From Algoriphagus sp. Y33 (GTDB lineage Bacteria > Bacteroidota > Bacteroidia > Cytophagales > Cyclobacteriaceae): a stretch of DNA of 64,000 nt. The position numbers and the translations under genes are program-made. Positions 53,242 to 60,139 of the stretch are shown here, in pieces. How positions within the stretch are numbered: the stretch's first letter is position 1; the number at the start of each line of letters is the position of its first letter. The stretch spans positions 2,728,001-2,792,000 of the forward strand of contig NZ_CP061947.1 in the NCBI RefSeq assembly GCF_014838715.1, written 5' to 3'. The notes under the pieces are model-generated. The model did not search any database. It was not told the DNA's origin and saw only the letters and a program-made list of their open reading frames with translations.

Positions 53242-53615
53242 TATGGTCAGTCGCATTTCTGCCAACTCCCTAACTGCTTGGCTTATAGAGCCCTAAAACC
53301 AGCCCTTCAATCAAGAAAAGTGGAAATATCTAATTTCCCGAAGAACGTTAACCGATTGCTTCAACCCGTAGTCTAATTACTTCATGCAATTAGATCCTAT
53401 AGAGCATTCGATTGCCCGGACGGCTGCCATATCAGAATTTTTGTTTGCTTTTCTCTATTTTTAATTGGATTCCTTTTTCAGTTTAAAGAAATTACATTAT
53501 CCACTGAAAAGTAAACTAGGACATACCTCATCGGCGCTCTAGAATAAAACATGCTGTCAAAAAAAATAGGCTTGGAATTTTTCCAAGCCTATTTTTTTTG
53601 TTATTGATTTTTCAA
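53242..53615. other. 374-bp convergent intergenic region
   Basis: Contains the hairpin at 53564-53594 near its end. No gene was found in the remaining bases. Confidence 0.5.
53564..53600. terminator. strong bidirectional terminator
   Basis: AAATAGGCTTGGAA and TTCCAAGCCTATTT form a 14-bp stem around a 3-base loop, with A-run before and T-run after. It ends both the CAP gene (plus) and the DUF1080 gene (minus). Confidence 0.93.
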
Positions 53616-54383
53616 TCAAAGCTCTCTCACCCAGATATTTCTGAATCTTACCGGATTTCCGTGGTCTTGAAGTTTGATTGGCAATTTCTCAGGATGTGCC
53701 TTATAATTTGGTATACCGATATACTCTGTTGGACCTTTTAGGATTACATGATTTTGAACCAACACGCCATTCATCAATACAGTAACAGTAGCAGGGGAAG
53801 TCAAAATACCATCCTTGTTGAAGCGCGGAGCCTTGAAGATAATATCGTAGTAATTCCATTCACCTGCAGGTCTTAGTGCCATCGCTAATGGAGGAAACTG
53901 CTTGTATATACTTCCGGCTTGTCCATTTGTGTACGTTTTGCTCTCGTAGCTATCCAAAACCTGCACTTCATACATGCCCATCAAGAAGAATCCGGAGTTA
54001 CCTCTACCTTGTCCTTCACCCACGATTTCGGTAGGTGCAGACCATTCTACGTGATATTGTGCATCTCCAAAAGGAAGTTTGGACTGTATATCTCCCTTTC
54101 CCTTTGTCACTACCAATTCACCATTTTCTATAGTCCATTCTGCGGGACTTGAACCGTCTTTTGCACTGACAAATCCATTCAGGCTAGACCCGTCAAAAAG
54201 TACAATAGCGTCAGAAGGAGGAGCGGTATTATTTGCTCCGGGAGTAACTTTTGGAGGAACCGGAGTATAGAACTCAGTCGCTTCAGGCTTCATTGCCGGA
54301 GGAGTTTTTTCTTGGGCGAACGCCGCGGAACTCAAAGTCAATGCACTTGCCACAACAGCAAGTGTGAATATTCTCTTTTTCAT
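53616..54383 (-). CDS. DUF1080 (3-keto-disaccharide hydrolase) family protein, secreted
   Basis: 255 residues with a signal peptide (TLAVVASALTLSSAAFA). DAIVLFDGSSLNGFVSAKDGSSPAEWTIENGELVV is the standard start of a DUF1080 beta-sandwich, continuing with GRGNSGFFLMGMYEVQVLDSYESKTY and VRFRNIWVREL at the end. Members hydrolyse 3-keto-glycosides or only bind glycans. Periplasmic. No sugar genes are next to it. Confidence 0.92.
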   Translation of the reverse strand: MKKRIFTLAVVASALTLSSAAFAQEKTPPAMKPEATEFYTPVPPKVTPGANNTAPPSDAIVLFDGSSLNGFVSAKDGSSPAEWTIENGELVVTKGKGDIQSKLPFGDAQYHVEWSAPTEIVGEGQGRGNSGFFLMGMYEVQVLDSYESKTYTNGQAGSIYKQFPPLAMALRPAGEWNYYDIIFKAPRFNKDGILTSPATVTVLMNGVLVQNHVILKGPTEYIGIPNYKAHPEKLPIKLQDHGNPVRFRNIWVREL

Positions 54384-54461
54384 AGATTAGATTATTTAGG
54401 GAAAAGAACTAAGGGGGAAATTACTTCAATTTGACCTCAATCAAAAAACCATTGGTGGATT

Positions 54462-54914
54462 TTACCTGGAATAGGATAAAGTAATTTCACCAACCAACTC
54501 TCCTTTTGGTGTTTCTAAGGTGACATTTTCCCGAATGATCAACTCCCTGTCTGTGATTTTCAGCAGTTTGTATACCACCACATTACCATCCTCTACCTGC
54601 GTGATCAATTGATCGTCTTCCACCTTCCACGTGCCTTTCCCATTATCATACTCACCTACAAGCTTCCCATAAGTTCCATCTTCGTTTAAAATCAGTTTAC
54701 TGTTGAGATGTTGCTGAATTCCTCCATTGACTGTAACAACAAGGTCGGGACCTTCTTTCCTGATAAAGAAAAAATCACTTCCTTTCCAAGTGCCTATTAG
54801 CTTTTTCTCAAGACTACTAGAGCAGGACATAATACTTAGTAATAAAATAAGTAATGGAATGCCGGAAAAAATTTTACCCTTAATCATACTAGCATTTGGT
54901 TTGGTTTTATTCAT
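54462..54914 (-). CDS. lipocalin-like lipoprotein, paralogue of the C-terminal domain of the M56 protein upstream
   Basis: 150 residues. Start at 54914 keeps MNKTKPN, which aligns with MNKPKSN in the M56 protein (55132-56355), then a lipobox (LLILLLSIMSC) and KLIGTWKGSDFFF, WKVEDDQL, VVVYKL, ITLSY, each with an equivalent in that protein (KIIGTWMGKDFSF, WKVEGDSF, VVVYKI, ITLTY). The C-terminal ~110 residues form a lipocalin-like calycin fold by appearance. Envelope lipoprotein. It probably arose by duplication of the 3' end of the neighbour. Role unknown. Confidence 0.85.
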   Translation of the reverse strand: MNKTKPNASMIKGKIFSGIPLLILLLSIMSCSSSLEKKLIGTWKGSDFFFIRKEGPDLVVTVNGGIQQHLNSKLILNEDGTYGKLVGEYDNGKGTWKVEDDQLITQVEDGNVVVYKLLKITDRELIIRENVTLETPKGELVGEITLSYSR

Positions 54915-55029
54915 CGATAGGATTGTTTTTAGAATTGGATGTTACTCGAAATTACTAGGATTATCCATACAGCTTTCGATAATGCTAAAATCAAGATCAA
55001 TTCGAAAGTAATTCCCCTACAGTACTGCT

Positions 55030-55060
55030 TAAAGTAAAAGCCACTGAAAATCTCAGCGGC
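55030..55060 (-). terminator. terminator-like hairpin after the M56 gene
   Basis: GCCGCTG and CAGTGGC pair on the minus strand (55060-55054 with 55046-55040, one G-T pair), followed by TTTTAC. A second stem (AATCTACGA/TCGTAGATT, 55095-55117) lies between it and the stop codon. Confidence 0.6.
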
Positions 55061-55131
55061 CTTTCATCAATAAACTTCCTTTTCAGAAACAAACAATCTA
55101 CGAGAATGTCGTAGATTTTGTTAATTTTTTT

Positions 55132-56355
55132 TTAACGTTTGTAGGTAAGTGTAATTTTACCGGCAACAGTTCCCTGCGGAGTATCCATCTTTACTTCCTG
55201 TGCTGTAACCAGGGTATTATCACTTAATTCCTTAATCTTATAGACAACAACATTTTCTCTGGTATCAGTAGTAATAAAGCTATCTCCCTCTACTTTCCAC
55301 ACACCGCTTCCATTCATATCGTCTTGGTCAACAACTATTTGATAAGTCCCATTTTCTCTGACAATCAATCTGCCTTCCAAGTGAAGTTGTTTACCCCCTT
55401 CGATCATTGTCGTTATCTCTGGCCCCTGTGTTTGCACAAAGGAGAAATCTTTGCCCATCCACGTACCAATAATCTTTTTGTCTTTCCCAGCCATATCACA
55501 AGAGAAGAGCCCAATCATAAGCGCCACCAGTGGTACTGTTAGTAGAAATCTACTTTTGAGCATACGGTTTGATTTTGGTTTGTTCATCATAATTATTCTT
55601 TTTTTGGTTTGAAATTGATTGAAATTATTCATGAATTGAAGCCCACAGTCAGCACTGAGTTGCTTCAATAGTAGTCTCGAATAGGCAATGGGAGAATAGA
55701 ACCGGGTGACAAACTGATCAGCTTGAAACTCGTGGATTTCACGCAAGTACTTTTCCAACACATAAACTAACGGGTTGAACCAATAAACCACTTTTACCAC
55801 CTGAATCAACATAATGTCTATAGAATGGCACTGATCCACATGAACTGATTCATGCAGGACAATTTGCTGATACTCGCTATTTTCAGGATCAAAAGATGGT
55901 AGCAAAATATGTTTGAAAAAAGAAGATGGAACAAACTTTGGATTTACTACAACAGTTCTTTCTGCATATTGGATCTTAGAGGAACTACGAATTAATATCA
56001 TCGTCTTTACTACTCCCCATACAAGTCTGACGGAAATAAATACTACTCCAAAAAAATACGCAAACATCAGGACTGCCAGCCAAGAAAATGTAATTCCTTC
56101 GGATGCCTGATTAGTTGTAGCGAATTTGGCCTCTGCCCACTGCAATGAACTATTTAAAGTATCCACTGAAGTAGCGTTTAAAAAACTAAAATCAAATGAA
56201 ATCAAAGGCAAAAGCATAGCAAGGATCATTATACCCAGTAAAACAGCACGATTGCCTTGAAAAAACGTCAAGCGTTCAAATAGTACTATGTAAAAGACCA
56301 ATCCAAGTCCTAACACCAAACTCCCTTCAAATAAGTAATTGATCAAACTATTCAT
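55132..56355 (-). CDS. M56-family BlaR1-like sensor with lipocalin-like C-terminal domain
   Basis: 407 residues. Helices at ~1-50, 90-115 and 185-200 surround the peptidase motif HESVH (168-172) and EIHEFQAD. A further hydrophobic segment at ~268-286 (FLLTVPLVALMIGLFSC) is followed by a ~120-residue lipocalin-like domain in place of a penicillin-binding domain. The family senses a signal outside, then cleaves the BlaI-type repressor. The start overlaps the blaI stop by 4 bp (ATGA). What the calycin-like sensor binds is unknown. Confidence 0.88.
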   Translation of the reverse strand: MNSLINYLFEGSLVLGLGLVFYIVLFERLTFFQGNRAVLLGIMILAMLLPLISFDFSFLNATSVDTLNSSLQWAEAKFATTNQASEGITFSWLAVLMFAYFFGVVFISVRLVWGVVKTMILIRSSSKIQYAERTVVVNPKFVPSSFFKHILLPSFDPENSEYQQIVLHESVHVDQCHSIDIMLIQVVKVVYWFNPLVYVLEKYLREIHEFQADQFVTRFYSPIAYSRLLLKQLSADCGLQFMNNFNQFQTKKRIIMMNKPKSNRMLKSRFLLTVPLVALMIGLFSCDMAGKDKKIIGTWMGKDFSFVQTQGPEITTMIEGGKQLHLEGRLIVRENGTYQIVVDQDDMNGSGVWKVEGDSFITTDTRENVVVYKIKELSDNTLVTAQEVKMDTPQGTVAGKITLTYKR

Positions 56356-56726
56356 GATTTGTTCTTTTTTTCGTAGCTGTCTATCAATTTCTGCATTTCC
56401 TGAATTTCTTTTTCAGACACTCTATTTTCCTTCACCATAAACGACAACACATTCTCCATAGATCCTCCAAAAAAAGTCTTCACCAAGTGATTAAAACTTT
56501 TCTTTCGGTAATCACTTTCTGCAATTATAGTATGGTATTCATTGGTTTTGCCATAAGATTTATGTCCGAGATAGCCCTTTTTCTCTAAAACTTTGACAGT
56601 GGAAGCTAGCGTAGTATAAGGTGGCTTGGGATCAGGAAGCTCATGCAATACATCCCGGACAATTGCCCGATTAAGCTTCCAAAATATCTTCATAATCTGT
56701 TCTTCGTACGTGGTCAACTCTTCCAT
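56352..56726 (-). CDS. BlaI/MecI/CopY-family repressor
   Basis: 124 residues from the ATG at 56726, the same length as its paralogue at 58682-59056. A winged helix: YEEQIMKIFWKLNRAIVRDVLHELPDPKPPYTTLASTVKVLEKKGYLGHKSYGKTNEYHTI, then a dimerisation end with SYRKKSFNHLVKTFF. The BlaI-type cleavage site region is not obvious. A 34-bp palindrome lies upstream (56760-56793) as its likely operator. Confidence 0.93.
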   Translation of the reverse strand: MEELTTYEEQIMKIFWKLNRAIVRDVLHELPDPKPPYTTLASTVKVLEKKGYLGHKSYGKTNEYHTIIAESDYRKKSFNHLVKTFFGGSMENVLSFMVKENRVSEKEIQEMQKLIDSYEKKNKS

Positions 56727-56759
56727 GATATTAATGTAGAAAATGAATCTAGAAAAACC

Positions 56760-56793
56760 TACGAACAACTCGTAATATTACGTTTTGTTCGTA
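56760..56793. promoter_or_regulatory. 34-bp palindromic operator for the BlaI-type repressor
   Basis: Outer arms TACGAACAA and TTGTTCGTA, inner CGTAATATTACG, matching on 30 of 34 positions. Centre is ~50 bp before the start codon. The TACGA/TCGTA half-site recurs before the other blaI gene. Confidence 0.75.
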
Positions 56794-56806
56794 AATTTTA
56801 ACAAAA

Positions 56807-56835
56807 AAAACACCTGAAGAATCTCCGGGTGTTTT
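56807..56835 (-). terminator. intrinsic terminator after the TonB gene
   Basis: On the minus strand AAAACACC pairs with GGTGTTTT and is followed by a T-run. It separates the two BlaI modules. Confidence 0.85.
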
Positions 56836-56853
56836 CAGGTAATTAAAACTTAA

Positions 56854-57279
56854 CTAAAGCTTAAAATTCACAGGGAGCATCATCTGCGTTTTGACAATTT
56901 TCCCGTCCTTTTTTCCCGGATTCCACTTGGGAGACTCTTTCACCAACCGCAGGACTTCCTCATCACAGCCTCCTCCTATACCTCTGACAATTTCCACAGC
57001 GGAAACATCACCGGTTTCCTGTACTACAAACGAGACCATTACCATTCCCTCTACATTTGCTTTTCTTGCAGCCTTTGGGTACGTCATGTTCTTGGCCAAG
57101 TAGTCATTCCACCCATCAATTCCTCCTGAAGGTGACGGCATTTCATCTACTTCTTTATAAACTTTCTCAGATTCTATTTGGGCAAAAGCCGATTGCTCAG
57201 GAAGAATAAAAACTAAAAACATAGCCATCAGAAGAAGTGAAGCTGCTTTTATGGGAGAATTTTGGATTGTTAGTTTCAT
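56854..57279 (-). CDS. TonB C-terminal domain protein, free-standing paralogue of the upstream sensor's end
   Basis: 141 residues from the ATG at 57279. It opens with a signal or anchor helix (AASLLLMAMFLVFILP) and then a TonB C-terminal domain: GWNDYLAKNMTYPKAARKANVEGMVMVSF, GGGCDEEVLRLVKESPKWNPG. Nearly each block has a match in the C-terminus of the M56-TonB protein at 57420. The frame is open 48 codons further up to a TTG at 57423 which overlaps the sensor's TGA, giving an alternative longer form. It may transmit force or signal to outer-membrane receptors, or act as a decoy sensor. Confidence 0.8.
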   Translation of the reverse strand: MKLTIQNSPIKAASLLLMAMFLVFILPEQSAFAQIESEKVYKEVDEMPSPSGGIDGWNDYLAKNMTYPKAARKANVEGMVMVSFVVQETGDVSAVEIVRGIGGGCDEEVLRLVKESPKWNPGKKDGKIVKTQMMLPVNFKL

Positions 57280-57419
57280 GGTTTTGGTATTGGTTAATTC
57301 GTAATGATTATCTTCAATGGGTATTTTTAGATACTTGGTTTGGTTGTAAACCCGAATTTCAATGGTTTCGGGAAAATCACCCGCTACCGAAACATTGGCT
57401 TTTATACTTCTTCTTGATT

Positions 57420-58685
57420 TCAACCAAGCTTAAATCGTATCGGGAGTCTCATTCTGGTATTAACCGCCACACCACTTTGTGATCCCGGTGTCCAGTCAGG
57501 AGAGTTTTTTACAACGCGGATTGCTTCTTCATCAGCACCGCCCCCAACACCTCTGAGAACATTCACATCTGAAAGACTTCCATCAGCATTGACCACAAAA
57601 ACCACAATCACAGTGCCTTCGATCCCCATTCTTCTGGCTTGAGCAGGGTAGGTCAAATTATTACTCAGATAGTTATTCCAACCCGCCATACCTCCTTGAG
57701 GATTGGGTTGATTTTCCACTACATCAAAAATTTCTTCTCCATCCTTTGCAAGCTTCCTCGCTTCCAAATCAGAAGGCCCTATCTTCACTTCTTTTATTTC
57801 ACCTGCCATAGTCGGACCTTCTATATCCTCTTCAGGCGTCATTTCGCAAGAAAACACGAAAAACAAAGCTGCTAATACGGGAATTGCAAGCAGAAATCTG
57901 CGCATTTCCTTCTTTTGGGATTGTGGTTTACTCATCATAATAATTCTTTTTTTGGTTTGAAATTGATTGAAGTTGTTCATAAAGTGCCAGCCTTGTCCCC
58001 CGGTGATCATCTGTAGCAGAAGCCCTGAATACTCTTTCTTGGAATAAGTTAAAGTCACTCCCTGATCAGCCTGATATTCATGCACTTCACGCAGTGATTT
58101 TTCAAACTGGTAGATCAACGGATTAAACCAGAAGATGATTTTGGCGAACTGTACCAGCAGCAAATCCCAACTATGCTTCAGACGCACATGAACTGATTCA
58201 TGCAATACGATCTGCTTCTGCTCGGATCTGTTAGGATCAAAATCCGGAAGCAGTATATAGCTGAAAAAAGAAGCCGGAATAAACTCGGGATGCACCGCTA
58301 TCCAGTAATTCCGGTAATACATTAACCTCGATTTTCCAAGCAAACGCTGTGAGGTGAAAAAACCCAAGATCAAGTGAACTGTCATCACAACCACACCGAC
58401 TAAGTAAGTGTAAAAAACAATTTCCTGCCAAGAGAAGTTTACTGTCCCTGATGCCACTTCCTTACCTACCAAAAATTCAGGAAGTAAAATTTCAGCAGTC
58501 CCGATTGATGCCATCCCCAGATTAAAAGACAGCATGGGAATCACAAACGACAGCATCAACATACTGATCAAAATCACACGGTTCAGCGTGAAAAATGTCA
58601 ACTCACTCAAGACAAATCGATAGAAAAGCACGGTGATGCCAACACAGATACTCGCTTCGGCTAGATAGATTAGGATTGCATTCAT
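57420..58685 (-). CDS. M56-family BlaR1-like sensor with TonB C-terminal domain
   Basis: 421 residues. Helices around 1-50, 90-110 and 185-200, peptidase motif HESVH (162-166) followed by EVHEYQAD, a fourth hydrophobic segment ending FVFSC near 283, a linker, and a TonB C-terminal domain at ~328-421 (GGMAGWNNYLSNNLTYPAQARRMGIEGTVIVVF, GGGADEEAIRVVKNSPDW). The joining of an M56 peptidase to TonB is seen in other Bacteroidota. The start overlaps the blaI stop by 4 bp. May couple outer-membrane transport state to repressor cleavage. Confidence 0.9.
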   Translation of the reverse strand: MNAILIYLAEASICVGITVLFYRFVLSELTFFTLNRVILISMLMLSFVIPMLSFNLGMASIGTAEILLPEFLVGKEVASGTVNFSWQEIVFYTYLVGVVVMTVHLILGFFTSQRLLGKSRLMYYRNYWIAVHPEFIPASFFSYILLPDFDPNRSEQKQIVLHESVHVRLKHSWDLLLVQFAKIIFWFNPLIYQFEKSLREVHEYQADQGVTLTYSKKEYSGLLLQMITGGQGWHFMNNFNQFQTKKRIIMMSKPQSQKKEMRRFLLAIPVLAALFFVFSCEMTPEEDIEGPTMAGEIKEVKIGPSDLEARKLAKDGEEIFDVVENQPNPQGGMAGWNNYLSNNLTYPAQARRMGIEGTVIVVFVVNADGSLSDVNVLRGVGGGADEEAIRVVKNSPDWTPGSQSGVAVNTRMRLPIRFKLG

Positions 58686-59056
58686 GGCTCAGTAGGTTTG
58701 TCCATATCATCGATCATCTTCTGTAGATCTTCGATTTCCTTGTCCGAAATCTTATTTTCCTTCACCATAAAGGAGAGGAAATTACCCACCGAACCTTCAA
58801 AATAATGCTTCACCAATTGATTCACACTTTTTTTGCTGTAGTCAGCCTGTGTGATCAGAGGGAAATAAAGGTGCGTGGTGCCGTAAGCTTTGTGATCCAG
58901 ATAACCTTTCTTCTCAAGTAGCTTGATAGAAGATGCCAAGGTGGTATAGGGCGGCTTTGGTTCTGGAAGCTCTTCAAGTACATCCCGGACAAGCGCTTTT
59001 TCGAGTCTCCAAAAAATCCGCATTATCCTTTCTTCGTTGCTATTCAATTCGTTCAT
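58682..59056 (-). CDS. BlaI/MecI/CopY-family repressor, second copy
   Basis: 124 residues. NEERIMRIFWRLEKALVRDVLEELPEPKPPYTTLASSIKLLEKKGYLDHKAYGTTHLYFPL is a BlaI winged helix, highly alike the copy at 56352. Its own operator-like site, TACGA-N5-TCGTA, lies at 59090-59104. First gene of the 56854-59056 operon. Confidence 0.93.
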   Translation of the reverse strand: MNELNSNEERIMRIFWRLEKALVRDVLEELPEPKPPYTTLASSIKLLEKKGYLDHKAYGTTHLYFPLITQADYSKKSVNQLVKHYFEGSVGNFLSFMVKENKISDKEIEDLQKMIDDMDKPTEP

Positions 59057-59089
59057 AGCCCTAAGCTAAAAACGAATTTTTAATAATCC

Positions 59090-59115
59090 TACGATTTTTT
59101 CGTAAAACAACGAAA
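59090..59115. promoter_or_regulatory. probable operator of the second BlaI-type repressor
   Basis: TACGA-N5-TCGTA (59090-59104) followed by a partial second site ACAACGA. It lies 34 bp before the start codon and shares its half-site with the other BlaI operator. Confidence 0.65.
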
Positions 59116-59301
59116 AGAATGCACCAGAGAATATTAAAGCATACACATAGATGCTTCTATATAACTAATTATCAGTCTTTCAAAAAAAATCTGGATACCA
59201 TAAGAATTAGCGGAAAGAAAGTTCAACTCTTCTGATTAAGTACATTTAAATTTAATCAATGCCTGGACTGGCTTAGAATAAAGCTAATTGGCCAACCGCT
59301 T

Positions 59302-60138
59302 TCATTCGTCCTCCGGTTCGATGTCTACTGAAGCCGTTAAGATCGGGGTTACACTGAAATAGCCCAAGACATCCTGGCTTCCTTCTATCACTTTGATATT
59401 GGTGTCGGGATTTTGGGGAGGAGGACTGAATAATCCACCATCATTGTAAAGAAGATTGACCAGCTGGACTAAGTAATCGTAAGGCTGTTTATTTAATCTA
59501 TAGAGCTCCAACCTTACTTTATCGCCCACTTCAAAGTCATAGTCCAGTTCAAGCCCCTTTTCAAAAACAGTTAAACCAAAAGTGTCATCAAAAAGCAAGT
59601 AATCATCACGGTCATTCTTTAGCGTATCATTCTCAATTACACGGATTCGATAATAATTATCTTCTTCAAAAGGGATTCTACCAAATACTTTGATATAGTA
59701 GCCTTCATCCCGGAATAGCCTTTCTTTTTCAAAGTTATAAGTGACACTGTCGACAATAGGAGGTTCCAGCATCACTCCTTCTGCAGTGTATTCGTTGCCC
59801 TCCCATTTCACAAACAACTGATAGGTTTCACCGATTTGGGCTATTTTTCCGGGCGAATTAGGCCTATAACTGGATGTTTGATGGTCGTAAGAAAAGGGGA
59901 TAACCTCTTTATTGCCTGAGTTGAGGATATAAACCTGGGCACTCCCTACCACATCCATCTCTGTGCTGTCAAAATAGCTTTGTGCCAAGGTCACCTTCAC
60001 TTCATTATAAAAAGGCCTGTCAGACCATATTGCTTCAATCACAGGAAACTGAGAATCGGCTGAACGCAGAGGAAGTTCCACTTCCTCTTGACAAGAAAAT
60101 GCCAGCATTGCCAGAAATATGATACTTATTCTTTTCAT
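59302..60138 (-). CDS. DUF4249 lipoprotein (partner of a TonB-dependent receptor)
   Basis: 278 residues from the ATG at 60138. Lipobox IFLAMLAFSC, then EEVELPLRSADSQFPVIEAIWSD, EVKVTLAQSYFD and YQLFVKWEGNEYTAEGVML, the usual DUF4249 pattern. These lipoproteins are found beside TonB-dependent receptors of the carboxypeptidase-regulatory type, as here, with the receptor upstream 1 bp before the start. Probably a surface-exposed accessory subunit. Confidence 0.9.
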   Translation of the reverse strand: MKRISIIFLAMLAFSCQEEVELPLRSADSQFPVIEAIWSDRPFYNEVKVTLAQSYFDSTEMDVVGSAQVYILNSGNKEVIPFSYDHQTSSYRPNSPGKIAQIGETYQLFVKWEGNEYTAEGVMLEPPIVDSVTYNFEKERLFRDEGYYIKVFGRIPFEEDNYYRIRVIENDTLKNDRDDYLLFDDTFGLTVFEKGLELDYDFEVGDKVRLELYRLNKQPYDYLVQLVNLLYNDGGLFSPPPQNPDTNIKVIEGSQDVLGYFSVTPILTASVDIEPEDE

Positions 60139-60139
60139 G

